A stretch of 64,000 nt of DNA, from positions 37,443 to 101,442 of the forward strand of contig JAEWBF010000055.1 in NCBI GenBank assembly GCA_023391285.1. Direction: 5' to 3'. The stretch comes from Verrucomicrobiota bacterium (lineage in GTDB: Bacteria > Verrucomicrobiota > Verrucomicrobiia > Opitutales > Opitutaceae). The position numbers and the translations under genes are program-made. The notes under the pieces were generated by a model. That model was not told where the DNA came from, made no database searches, and saw only the letters and a list, made by a program, of their open reading frames with translations. This document shows positions 37,908 to 45,830 of the stretch, in pieces. Each line of letters opens with the position of its first letter. Within the stretch, counting starts at the first letter, position 1.

Positions 37908-39011
37908 ATGGCGGATACCGATCAGGATCAAAAAACCGAGCAGCCGACCGAGAAGAAGCTGAATGAAGCTTGGGATCGCGGTCAGTTTGCGCGTTCGCCT
38001 GAGCTCTCGGTTTTGTTGCTTCTCGCCGCAGTGATCGGAGCGCTCGGTTTCACCGCGAAAGCGGCGTCGCGCGACATCGCCGAGTATGCGACGAGCATCT
38101 TCACGCAGTTCACGTCGATCCCGGTCGAGCGCGATACGATCAACATTCAGATCAGCGAGGCCATGCTCACGAGCGGACGCGCGCTCGTTCCGATGCTTTG
38201 CGCCTGCGTGGGTGCCGCGCTCCTCGCGGGCGGTCTGCAGAGCGGGTTCCGCATGTCGCCCAATGCGATCGGCTTCAAACCCGAGAAGCTCAATCCCGTC
38301 ACGGGTTTCTCCAACATCTTCAACAAATCCGCCTTCGTGAAGGCCGGCGTCGAGCTCCTGAAGCTCGTCGCCATCGGCAGCGCGCTCTACCTCGGCGTCC
38401 GCGGGCTCATGCTCGATCCGCTGTTCAGCGCCCCGGTCGAAGCGGGCTATCTGGGTCAGTTCTTGCTGAACGCTTCGCTCATCTTCCTCACGCGGCTCGC
38501 GCTCGCCCTCGGCGTCGTCACCGCGATCAGCTACGGTTACGAGAAGTTCAAGACCGCTCGTCAGCTCATGATGACGAAGCAGGAGGTGAAGGATGAGCAT
38601 AAGAACGCCGAAGGCAGCGCGCAGGCCAAGTCCGCGATGCGCCGCATGGCACGCCGGCTCCTGCAAAAGCAAATGCTCTCCGCGGTGCCGACCGCCGATG
38701 TCGTTGTCACCAACCCGACGCACTTCGCCGTCGCGTTGAAATACGAGCGCGGCAAAGACAGCGCGCCGGTCGTCCTCGCGAAGGGCGAAAATCGTTTCGC
38801 CCAGCGCATCAAAGCGATCGCCGCCGAACATGGCGTGCCGACCGTCGAGAACAAGCCCGTTGCCCGCATGCTCTTCGCATTGGGAAAAGTCGGCGAAGCG
38901 ATCCCCGCCGAACTCTATCAGGCGGTCGCGGGTATTCTCGCCGTCGTGTATCGGACGCATCGATACTATTTCCACCGCCTCAAGGCCCGCCGGCTCGAGC
39001 AAATCGCGTGA
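37908..39011 (+). CDS. flhB: Flagellar export gate protein FlhB
   Basis: 367 residues from ATG 37908; a GTG at 37899 would lie at or before the predicted sigma-54 transcription start and is rejected. The N-terminus DQDQKTEQPTEKKLNEAWDRGQFARSPEL is diagnostic. Four membrane segments follow, then the cytoplasmic domain with autocleavage site NPTH near residue 268 (VVTNPTHFAVALKYERG). FlhB sits in the inner-membrane export gate and switches substrate class from rod/hook to filament proteins. First gene of its operon; its stop overlaps the flhA start. Confidence 0.95.
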   Translation: MADTDQDQKTEQPTEKKLNEAWDRGQFARSPELSVLLLLAAVIGALGFTAKAASRDIAEYATSIFTQFTSIPVERDTINIQISEAMLTSGRALVPMLCACVGAALLAGGLQSGFRMSPNAIGFKPEKLNPVTGFSNIFNKSAFVKAGVELLKLVAIGSALYLGVRGLMLDPLFSAPVEAGYLGQFLLNASLIFLTRLALALGVVTAISYGYEKFKTARQLMMTKQEVKDEHKNAEGSAQAKSAMRRMARRLLQKQMLSAVPTADVVVTNPTHFAVALKYERGKDSAPVVLAKGENRFAQRIKAIAAEHGVPTVENKPVARMLFALGKVGEAIPAELYQAVAGILAVVYRTHRYYFHRLKARRLEQIA

Positions 39012-41197
39012 ACATGAGCTCGACCGCGACCTCCAACAGTTCCGTCAACGCGCTCATGAAGCGCGCCGACCTCCTGTTCACCGGCGGCCTCTTCGTCACG
39101 GTCCTGCTGCTGATCATGCCGATCCCGACGGCGCTGCTGGACCTGTTCCTCGCGCTCAACATCGGCCTCTCGCTCCTTGTTCTGCTGGCGATCGTCTACG
39201 TGAAGGATCCGCCGGAGTTCTCCAGCTTCCCGACGCTTCTCCTCGCGCTCACGCTTTTCCGGCTCGCCCTCAACATCAGCTCGACGCGCCAAGTGCTCGT
39301 CAACGGCTACGCGGGCCAGGTGATCGACGCCTTCGGCCACTTCGTCATCCAGGGCAACTACATCGTCGGCGCGGTGGTATTCCTGATCCTGGTTGTCATC
39401 AACTTCGTCGTCATCACGAAGGGTGCCGGCCGTATCGCCGAAGTCAGCGCCCGCTTCACGCTCGACGCGCTCCCCGGCAAGCAGATGGCCATCGATGCCG
39501 AGCTCAACGCCGGCATCATCGACGAGGTCCAAGCCACCGCGCGCCGGCTGAAGGTGCAAAAGGAAGCGGACTTCTACGGCGCGATGGACGGTGCGTCGAA
39601 GTTCGTCCGCGGCGACGCCATCGCCGGCATCATCATCACCCTCGTCAACGTCATCGGCGGTTTCGCCATCGGCGTCCTGCAGATGGGCATGTCGCTGGGC
39701 GAAGCGCTGCAGAAATTCACGCTGCTCTCGATCGGTGACGGTCTCGTTTCGCAAATTCCCGCCCTCATCCTTTCCGTTGGCGCCGGCTTGCTCGTCACGC
39801 GCGCTTCGGAAAACAACAACCTCGGCTCGCAACTCGCCACGCAGCTCCTGCGTTATCCGCGCGCGATCAAAATCGTCGCGGGCATGCTCCTGCTGTTCGG
39901 CTTGATGCCCGGCATGCCGATGCTGCCGTTCCTCATTCTCGCCGGGATCGCGGGCTTCATCGGCAAGATCATCAAAGAACAGGAAAACGACGGCGCCCAG
40001 GCAAACGGCGCGGGCAACGCGTCCGGCAAAGCCGGAAAAACCTCCGACGGGAAGGCCGCTGCCGATGGCAACAACAACGGCGCTGCCGCCGCTCCCACGA
40101 CGCCGCCCGCCACGGAAGATGTCCGCAAGCTCATCGAGGTCGACGTCTTCGCGATCGAGATCGGCTACGGCCTGCTCAATCTGGCGAACGCGAAAACCGG
40201 CGGCGATCTTCTCGCGCGCGTCACCGGCGTGCGCAAAACTCTCGCGCGCGAAAAAGGCATCGTCGTTCCGCCGATTTCCGTCCGCGACAACCTCGAGCTC
40301 GAGGCCAACGACTATCGCTTCCTCCTTCGCGGCAAGCCGCTCGCGCGCGGGAATCTCCACCCGGGGCGCCTGCTCGCGATGAATGTTTCCGCGAGCAAGG
40401 TCCGCCTCCGCGGCGTGCCCACGCGCGAACCGGTGTTCAATCTCGATGCCACCTGGATCGACGACGCCGAGAAGAAGACGGCCGAGATCAACGGCTACAC
40501 GGTCGTCGACCCCGCATCCGTGCTCATCACCCATTTATCCGAGACGCTGAAGGCCCACGCGCATCACCTGCTCGGCCGCCAGGAAGTGCAGTCGCTGGTC
40601 GATCATCTGAAGCAATCGCAACCCGCGCTGGTCGCCGAGCTCCTGCCCGATCTCGTTACACTCGGCGTCATCCAACGCGTCCTGCAAAACCTGCTTCGCG
40701 AGAACATCGCGATCGTCAACCTGCCGCTCATTCTCGAAGGCATCGGCGACTTTGCTTCGCTCTCGAAGAATCCCGACGATCTCAGCGAACTCATTCGTCG
40801 CCGCCTCGGCTTGTATTTCGTGCCCGAATACGAATGCCGGCCGGGCGTCGTCCGCGCCGCCACCCTCGACCCGCGCCTGGAACAATGGCTGGGGACGAAG
40901 GTGCAACGCTCCGCGACGGATGTCGGACTTGCGCTCGATCCGACGACGACGCGCCACCTTCTCGAAGAACTCAACCGCCGCACCAGCGGCCTCGTCGGAG
41001 AGGGCCTGCCGCCGATCCTGGTCGTCTCCAGCGAAGTCCGCCTGCCGCTCAAGCGTTTCTTCGAATCGTCCTTCCCGCGGCTCACGGTCCTCGCATTCCA
41101 GGAGTTGCCGACCGCGACCGAGATCGAAAACGCCGGCATCGTCACTGCCCCGCCGCACCTCGCGCGCGTCGAAGCTCCGCTGAAAGCCGCCGCCTAA
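39008..41197 (+). CDS. flhA: Flagellar export gate protein FlhA
   Basis: 729 residues from GTG 39008 (an ATG six bases later is equally usable). Eight membrane segments in the first 320 residues carry the conserved FHIPEP-family core (PEFSSFPTLLLALTLFRLALNISSTR, ITKGAGRIAEVSARFTLDALPGKQMAID). A long Gly/Asn/Ala-rich linker (about residues 330-370) explains the extra length over the usual 690. The cytoplasmic ring domain runs from KLIEVDVFAIEIGYGL to the end. It forms the export ring that receives chaperone-substrate complexes. GTGA overlap with flhB implies coupling. Confidence 0.96.
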   Translation: MNMSSTATSNSSVNALMKRADLLFTGGLFVTVLLLIMPIPTALLDLFLALNIGLSLLVLLAIVYVKDPPEFSSFPTLLLALTLFRLALNISSTRQVLVNGYAGQVIDAFGHFVIQGNYIVGAVVFLILVVINFVVITKGAGRIAEVSARFTLDALPGKQMAIDAELNAGIIDEVQATARRLKVQKEADFYGAMDGASKFVRGDAIAGIIITLVNVIGGFAIGVLQMGMSLGEALQKFTLLSIGDGLVSQIPALILSVGAGLLVTRASENNNLGSQLATQLLRYPRAIKIVAGMLLLFGLMPGMPMLPFLILAGIAGFIGKIIKEQENDGAQANGAGNASGKAGKTSDGKAAADGNNNGAAAAPTTPPATEDVRKLIEVDVFAIEIGYGLLNLANAKTGGDLLARVTGVRKTLAREKGIVVPPISVRDNLELEANDYRFLLRGKPLARGNLHPGRLLAMNVSASKVRLRGVPTREPVFNLDATWIDDAEKKTAEINGYTVVDPASVLITHLSETLKAHAHHLLGRQEVQSLVDHLKQSQPALVAELLPDLVTLGVIQRVLQNLLRENIAIVNLPLILEGIGDFASLSKNPDDLSELIRRRLGLYFVPEYECRPGVVRAATLDPRLEQWLGTKVQRSATDVGLALDPTTTRHLLEELNRRTSGLVGEGLPPILVVSSEVRLPLKRFFESSFPRLTVLAFQELPTATEIENAGIVTAPPHLARVEAPLKAAA

Positions 41198-41200
41198 CCC

Positions 41201-42301
41201 ATGCCCGCGCCCTCCCCACGTCCCACTCCGGGATCCTGTTTCAAGTTCACCGTCCGCTCCGCGGAGGAAGCCGTCTCGGCCATTCGCGAAAAGCTGGGCG
41301 AAAACGCGCGCGTGCTCTCCGTCCGCAACGTCGAACCGAAAGGCTTGCGCAAGTTCTTCTCGGGCTCGCGTCTCGAAGTCATCGCCCAAACCGCTTCGGC
41401 GGCCGCGGAGCCCGCCGCCGTTCCGACCGTGCCTGCTCCACGTCCGCCGCGCGAAGAACCCGCTTCGCTTTCCGCCGTCTCCGCCGAGCCGGCGCTGCCC
41501 GATGCAGCGGATGTCGTCGCGTCGCGTTCGCGTATCGACCTTCGCCATACTCCGATCGGTCTCACCGATCTTCTGCGTCGTTCTGGTCTCACCGAAACGG
41601 CGCTCAATCGCCTTCAGTCCGGCTCCGATTGGCGCGAGATCAACCGGCTGCCGCTGCACCGCGCCCTCGCCGAAACCTCGCGTCTCCTCCGGGAACGCGC
41701 CGAATCCCGTCCGACTCGCGCGCCAATTTCCCGCGCCGCGTTTCTCGGCAGCTCCGGCGTCGGTCGCACGACCGCACTCTGCAAGTGGCTTTCGCTCGAA
41801 GTGTTTCGCCGCGCGCGCACCGGACATGTGGTCACGATCGAATTCGACCGCCCCAATCCGCTCGGCCCGCTGCCTGTCTTTGCCGAGGCGCTTGGCGTGC
41901 CGCTCGCGCATTTCCCGTGTTCGACCGAGCCCGCCGTGCCGGGCGGTTTCGTCTATTTCGATCTTCCGAGCATCTCGGCGCGTCGCCCGATCGACAACGC
42001 CGCTCTCGCCACCTGGCTCGATCGCGAGCGCATCACGGAACGCGTCCTCGTGCTCAATGCCGCCTACGATCGCCACGCTATGCGCGACGCCTACGCCGCC
42101 GGCCGCGATCTCGGCGCAACGCACCTCGTCTTCACGCATCTCGATGAGGTTCCGCAATGGGGCAAGTTGTGGGACTTCCTCTTCGACGAAGACATCGAGC
42201 CTCTCTTCCTCGCGACCGGCCCGTCGCTCACGGGCGACTGTGAAGAAGACGTCTCCGGCGCCATCGCCCGCCGCACGCTCCCGGAGGGCAACGGCTCATG
42301 A
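41201..42301 (+). CDS. flhF: FlhF-like SRP-type GTPase with degenerate nucleotide-binding motifs
   Basis: 366 residues, starting 3 bases after flhA. The N-terminal B domain (FKFTVRSAEEAVSAIREKLGENARVLSVR) and Pro/Ala linker match FlhF, and the N-G region follows. The G domain is degenerate: G1 reads GSSGVGRTT (near residue 183; Arg for the invariant Lys), the DTAGR motif is replaced by FDLPSISARR, and G4 TKLDE reads THLDE (near 311). FlhF normally marks the flagellar pole with FlhG; no flhG is present. It may be a pseudo-GTPase that still dimerises or positions the motor. Confidence 0.82.
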   Translation: MPAPSPRPTPGSCFKFTVRSAEEAVSAIREKLGENARVLSVRNVEPKGLRKFFSGSRLEVIAQTASAAAEPAAVPTVPAPRPPREEPASLSAVSAEPALPDAADVVASRSRIDLRHTPIGLTDLLRRSGLTETALNRLQSGSDWREINRLPLHRALAETSRLLRERAESRPTRAPISRAAFLGSSGVGRTTALCKWLSLEVFRRARTGHVVTIEFDRPNPLGPLPVFAEALGVPLAHFPCSTEPAVPGGFVYFDLPSISARRPIDNAALATWLDRERITERVLVLNAAYDRHAMRDAYAAGRDLGATHLVFTHLDEVPQWGKLWDFLFDEDIEPLFLATGPSLTGDCEEDVSGAIARRTLPEGNGS

Positions 42302-42323
42302 ATCCTTCCGCCGTTTTCGCTCT

Positions 42324-42581
42324 ATGAAATTCGTCTTCCTCCTCGGCGGAATCGCCGGATTTCTCTGCGCCGCGCTCGCCGGTTACGCTGCCGATCGCAC
42401 GGCCGATCGCATCTTCTTCGACGCATCCATCGGGTGCCTCGTTGGTGCGCTGCTCTTCCGCTGGTTCTGGACCGTCCTCGTGCGCGGGATCCGCGAAACC
42501 ATCCTCGCGCGCCACGCCGCGGCCACGGCCGCCGCGGCAGCTGCACCCGCGGCGGCTCCATCGATTTCCAAACACAAATAA
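42324..42581 (+). CDS. Small membrane protein in flagellar operon
   Basis: 85 residues, ATG 42324. Two membrane segments (VFLLGGIAGFLCAALAGYA and ASIGCLVGALLFRWFWTVLV) followed by an Ala-rich tail. It occupies the place between flhF and fliA where flhG stands in many bacteria. I do not recognise a family; a role in motor assembly or placement is only suggested by position. Confidence 0.65.
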   Translation: MKFVFLLGGIAGFLCAALAGYAADRTADRIFFDASIGCLVGALLFRWFWTVLVRGIRETILARHAAATAAAAAAPAAAPSISKHK

Positions 42582-42606
42582 CTAACCCCTCGTTCCCGCT
42601 TCTCTC

Positions 42607-43395
42607 ATGAACTCCGCCGTTGCTGCAGGCATGGATGCCGCTCCCAAAACCGTCTGGCGCGCCTATCAAGGCGTGTCGCCGGGTGCCGTCGATGAGAAGG
42701 ATCTCATCGAGCGGCATCTCTACCTGGTGCGCAACGTCGTCGACCGCATCAAACTCAACCTGCCCACGCACATCGATGCGGACGACCTCTACAGCGTGGG
42801 CGTCACCGGCCTCATCGCGGCCGTGCGCAAGTTCGATCCCGAGCAGGGGTGCACGTTCGCCAGCTACGCTGCGATGCGCATTCGCGGTGCCATTCTCGAC
42901 GAATTGCGCCGGATGGACTGGTGCCCGCGCCGCGCTCGCGCCCGCTCGCGCAAGCTCAAGGAAACCATCATCGAGGTCGAACAGAAGCTCGGCCGCGCCG
43001 CCACCGACCAGGAGATCTGCTCCGCGCTCGGCCTCACGCAAAAGGACTACGCGAAGTGGGTCGAAGATGCGCGCCCGGTGACGTTCCTCGCGATCGACCA
43101 CCGCGCCGATGGCGAGGAAGGGGAGGGCGCCTCACTGCATGAATTGCTCGCTGACGAGACCGACGTCACCGGCCGCGAAAATCTGGAGAAGCGCGAATTG
43201 CTGGAGCTTCTCACTCAACGAATGGCGGAACTGCCCGATATACCAAAGAAGATCCTCGCCATGTATTATTTCGAAAACATGCGCCTCGCCGAAATCGCCG
43301 CCGTTTTCGGCCTGACCGAATCGCGCATCTGCCAGATTCACGCGCAAACCATCCTCGGGCTCCGCGGCTACCTCCAACGCGTGAGAAACCGCTGA
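42607..43395 (+). CDS. fliA: Flagellar sigma factor FliA (sigma-28)
   Basis: 262 residues, normal for FliA/WhiG. Region 2 (HLYLVRNVVDRIKLNLPTHI, DLYSVGVTGLIAAVRKFDPE, FASYAAMRIRGAILDELRRMDW) and regions 3-4 (LPDIPKKILAMYYFENMRLAEIAAVFGLTESRICQIHAQ) are clear. It should drive late genes (filament, chemotaxis) after hook completion; no anti-sigma flgM was found. Lies between the small membrane gene and motA. Confidence 0.94.
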   Translation: MNSAVAAGMDAAPKTVWRAYQGVSPGAVDEKDLIERHLYLVRNVVDRIKLNLPTHIDADDLYSVGVTGLIAAVRKFDPEQGCTFASYAAMRIRGAILDELRRMDWCPRRARARSRKLKETIIEVEQKLGRAATDQEICSALGLTQKDYAKWVEDARPVTFLAIDHRADGEEGEGASLHELLADETDVTGRENLEKRELLELLTQRMAELPDIPKKILAMYYFENMRLAEIAAVFGLTESRICQIHAQTILGLRGYLQRVRNR

Positions 43396-43481
43396 CCGCA
43401 CGTTCCTTCGGAGGGTAGGGCGAGGCGTCCCCGCCGAGCCGCGGCTCACCGAGGACCGTTCGCCCTGCCGATCATGCCCAC

Positions 43482-44345
43482 ATGTTGATCCTCATCGGAG
43501 CCGTCATCGTTTTCGCGTCGACGCTCGGCGGCTTCATGATCGCCGGCGGCTCGCCGCTCGTGCTGCTGCACGTCTCCGAATTCGTGGTCATCGGCGGCGT
43601 CGCCCTGGGCGTGCTCATCATCGCCAGCCCGGGCCATGTATTGAAAGAGGTGATGCACAAGGTGAAGGGCTGCATCTCCGGCAAAAGCGCGGGCAAGGCC
43701 GAGTTCTTCGACATGCTGAAGCTCCTCTACGAGATCTTCATGGTCGGCCGCCGCAACGGCCTGATTGCCCTCGAGGAGCATGTGATGGATCCGCAGAAGA
43801 GCGTCATTTTCCAGCGTTACCCGTCCCTCCTGCAGCACCCCGAACGCCTGGAGTTTCTCGTCAACGGCTTGAAGCCCGTCATCGACGGCAAGATCAAGCC
43901 CGACCAACTCGAGGAACTCATGACTGCGGAAATCGATGCGAAGCAGGAAGAGTGGGATCACCCGGTTCATATTCTCCAACTTGTCGGGGACTCGTTGCCC
44001 GGCATCGGGATCGTCGCCGCCGTGCTCGGTATCATCAACACGATGGCGGCGATCGCCGATGGTCCCGAGATGGTCGGCAAGAAGGTCGCCGCCGCGCTCA
44101 CCGGCACGCTCCTGGGCATTTTTGCCGCCTACGGCTTCATCAATCCGCTCGCGAACCGCATCAAGTTCAACAACGCCTCCGAACTCCTCTGCCTTCGCTG
44201 CATCATGCAGGCGGTGGCGGGCTTCGCCAAGGGCCTCGCTCCGCTCACCGCCGTCGAGATCGCGCGTCGTTCGCTCGACAGCTCCGTGCAGCCCGGCGCG
44301 AGCGAACTCGAAGCCGCGCTCAAAGCGCTGCCGCCAGTGAAGTAA
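43482..44345 (+). CDS. motA: Flagellar stator protein MotA
   Basis: 287 residues with four membrane segments: two N-terminal (MLILIGAVIVFASTLGGFMI, VVIGGVALGVLIIASPG) and two C-terminal (PGIGIVAAVLGIINTMAAIAD with the conserved Pro near residue 172, and ALTGTLLGIFAAYGFINPLA). The cytoplasmic loop carries charged torque-generating residues. Couples ion flow to rotation with MotB. It is followed by an unusual 163-base spacer. Confidence 0.95.
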   Translation: MLILIGAVIVFASTLGGFMIAGGSPLVLLHVSEFVVIGGVALGVLIIASPGHVLKEVMHKVKGCISGKSAGKAEFFDMLKLLYEIFMVGRRNGLIALEEHVMDPQKSVIFQRYPSLLQHPERLEFLVNGLKPVIDGKIKPDQLEELMTAEIDAKQEEWDHPVHILQLVGDSLPGIGIVAAVLGIINTMAAIADGPEMVGKKVAAALTGTLLGIFAAYGFINPLANRIKFNNASELLCLRCIMQAVAGFAKGLAPLTAVEIARRSLDSSVQPGASELEAALKALPPVK

Positions 44346-44500
44346 AAAGTGAAAGAGAGAGTGAAAGTGATCTGTCTTTCGAAGAACGACGCGACCCAGC
44401 CGAGACGCACACGCTCACACTCACTCTCACTTCCACTCTCACTTTCCCTTTCCCTTTCCCTTTCCCTTTCACTTTCACCTTCCCTCTCCCTTTCACTCGT
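44346..44500. repeat. Purine/pyrimidine-asymmetric repeat between motA and motB
   Basis: GTGAAAGAGAGAGTGAAAGTGA at 44350-44371 is purine rich; 44421-44497 is a pyrimidine tract with CACTCTCACTTC words and five tandem TTTCCC units (about 44442-44470). The two halves are roughly complementary and could fold as one long hairpin in the message. Confidence 0.8.
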
Positions 44501-44508
44501 AACGCGAC

Positions 44509-45318
44509 ATGGCTAAGAAAAAAGCCGCAGCTCACCACGGGGGCGCGTGGAAAGTCGCTTACGCCGACTTCGTCACCGCGATGATGGCGCTGTTCATGGT
44601 GCTCTGGATTTCGGCGCAGGATCAGAAAATCCTCATCGCCACATCGCAGTATTTCCAAAACCCGTTCCGCTCGCCCATGGACGCCACGTCGGGCGTGCTG
44701 CCTTACGACAGCGACAAAAAGACCGAAAACCAGGGCGAGAACGACGGCGCCAATCAGGAGGACGTGAAGCGAAAGCAGATCGAGATGACGTTCCTCAACA
44801 CCGTCGCCGCCGACTTCTATCGCCTCCTGCATCTCGACCAGGATCTCGCGGCCAAGCCGATCGACATCCAAGTCACCAGCGACGGCCTGCGCATCACGCT
44901 CTTCGATCGCGCGAATCAGCCGCTCTTCAACGGCAACACCGCCGAGTTCACCGAGTGGGGCCGCTTCGTGATGCAGAACCTCTCGTGGTCGATCGACCGC
45001 CATCATTTCCGCGTCACCATCGACGGCCACACTCGCGCCAACCTCGACCTCGGCCGGGACGACTATTCCACGTGGGAACTTTCCGCCGATCGCGCCAACG
45101 CCGCTCGCCGCAGTCTCGTCCACTACGCCGTCGAACCCGAACTCATCGAGCGGATCACCGGCTACGCCGACACCCGTCCGCTCGCCGGCGAAGCGCCCGA
45201 TTCGGAATCCAACCAACGCATCACCCTCAGCCTCGCGCTCTCCGCGCGTTCACGAGATCACCAGCGCATGACCGTCGAGGAAACCGCGCTCTCTGCGCAG
45301 CCGCGCCCCGCTTCATGA
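44509..45318 (+). CDS. motB: Flagellar stator protein MotB
   Basis: 269 residues. AWKVAYADFVTAMMALFMVLWI near the N-terminus is the single membrane helix with the ion-binding Asp at residue 20. The periplasmic OmpA-like peptidoglycan-binding domain reads VTIDGHTRANLDLG, SADRANAARRSLV and ITGYADTRPLAGE. Together with MotA it forms the stator. Its stop overlaps the start of a small downstream gene (ATGA). Confidence 0.95.
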   Translation: MAKKKAAAHHGGAWKVAYADFVTAMMALFMVLWISAQDQKILIATSQYFQNPFRSPMDATSGVLPYDSDKKTENQGENDGANQEDVKRKQIEMTFLNTVAADFYRLLHLDQDLAAKPIDIQVTSDGLRITLFDRANQPLFNGNTAEFTEWGRFVMQNLSWSIDRHHFRVTIDGHTRANLDLGRDDYSTWELSADRANAARRSLVHYAVEPELIERITGYADTRPLAGEAPDSESNQRITLSLALSARSRDHQRMTVEETALSAQPRPAS

Positions 45319-45569
45319 ATTCGTTTCTCCAAGGCAAGAAAACGCTCACCGTTCCGCCCCTCCGCGCCCCGGCCGCGACGCCGCGCGCGCTCAACGCCGC
45401 CGCCGCCAAACCCGCTCCGCACGCTGTATCCAAAACGGCAGCACCTTGTCCCGGAGCGACCCCCACGGTCGAAGCCGTGAAGGAAGGCGACAAGGTGGTT
45501 CGGCTCGTGGTCGTCTGCTCCTGCGGCGAGCGCGTCGAAATCGAGTGCCTCTATCCTGCCGGCGTCTGA
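45315..45569 (+). CDS. Small Cys-motif protein coupled to motB
   Basis: 84 residues, ATG 45315 overlapping the motB stop. An Ala/Pro-rich N-terminal half is followed by GDKVVRLVVVCSCGERVEIECLYPAGV, a compact strand-rich segment with a CSC...C pattern that could bind a metal, although only three Cys are near each other (a fourth is in APCPGAT). Not recognised. Tight coupling to motB suggests a motility role. Confidence 0.6.
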   Translation: MNSFLQGKKTLTVPPLRAPAATPRALNAAAAKPAPHAVSKTAAPCPGATPTVEAVKEGDKVVRLVVVCSCGERVEIECLYPAGV

Positions 45570-45732
45570 GCAGCCCGAAAAGAGTCGAACGCGTGAGCCT
45601 TTCGGCCCGGGCGCAAGGCGAGACGCTCATGTCTCGCAGTCCAGCGTTGCGAGCGTCCGATCCTTCGGCGTCGCGGAATCGCAGCCGATCTGAATCAAAG
45701 CTGCTTCCGCTGGAAAATCCTGCCTCATCGCC

Positions 45733-45749
45733 CTCCGGCAAGTTTTGCC
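45733..45749. promoter_or_regulatory. Candidate enhancer (UAS) of flgF-operon sigma-54 promoter
   Basis: CTCCGGCAAGTTTTGCC, dyad GGCAA-N3-TTGCC, identical at 16 of 17 bases to the site at 37750. It lies 67 bases before the sigma-54 promoter at 45800. Both regions also share TTAAATAG between the dyad and the promoter (37830 and 45769). Confidence 0.55.
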
Positions 45750-45799
45750 ATCGCAACGGTATGTTTTCTTAAATAGGTGTCGCCGCGCGAGTTAGGAAG

Positions 45800-45816
45800 T
45801 TGGCATCGGCTCTGCT
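45800..45816 (+). promoter_or_regulatory. Sigma-54 promoter of the flgF operon
   Basis: TTGGCATCGGCTCTGCT with GG at 45802-45803 and GC at 45814-45815, ten bases apart. With the next two bases, 17 of 19 positions equal the promoter at 37873. The predicted start near 45827 gives an almost leaderless flgF message. Confidence 0.8.
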
Positions 45817-45830
45817 AACTGCTCAGCCGA

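Noticed and set aside
45630..45772. Small open frame between the CSC protein and flgF
   Set aside because: Ser/Arg-rich, overlaps the dyad upstream of the sigma-54 promoter, and has no ribosome-binding site.
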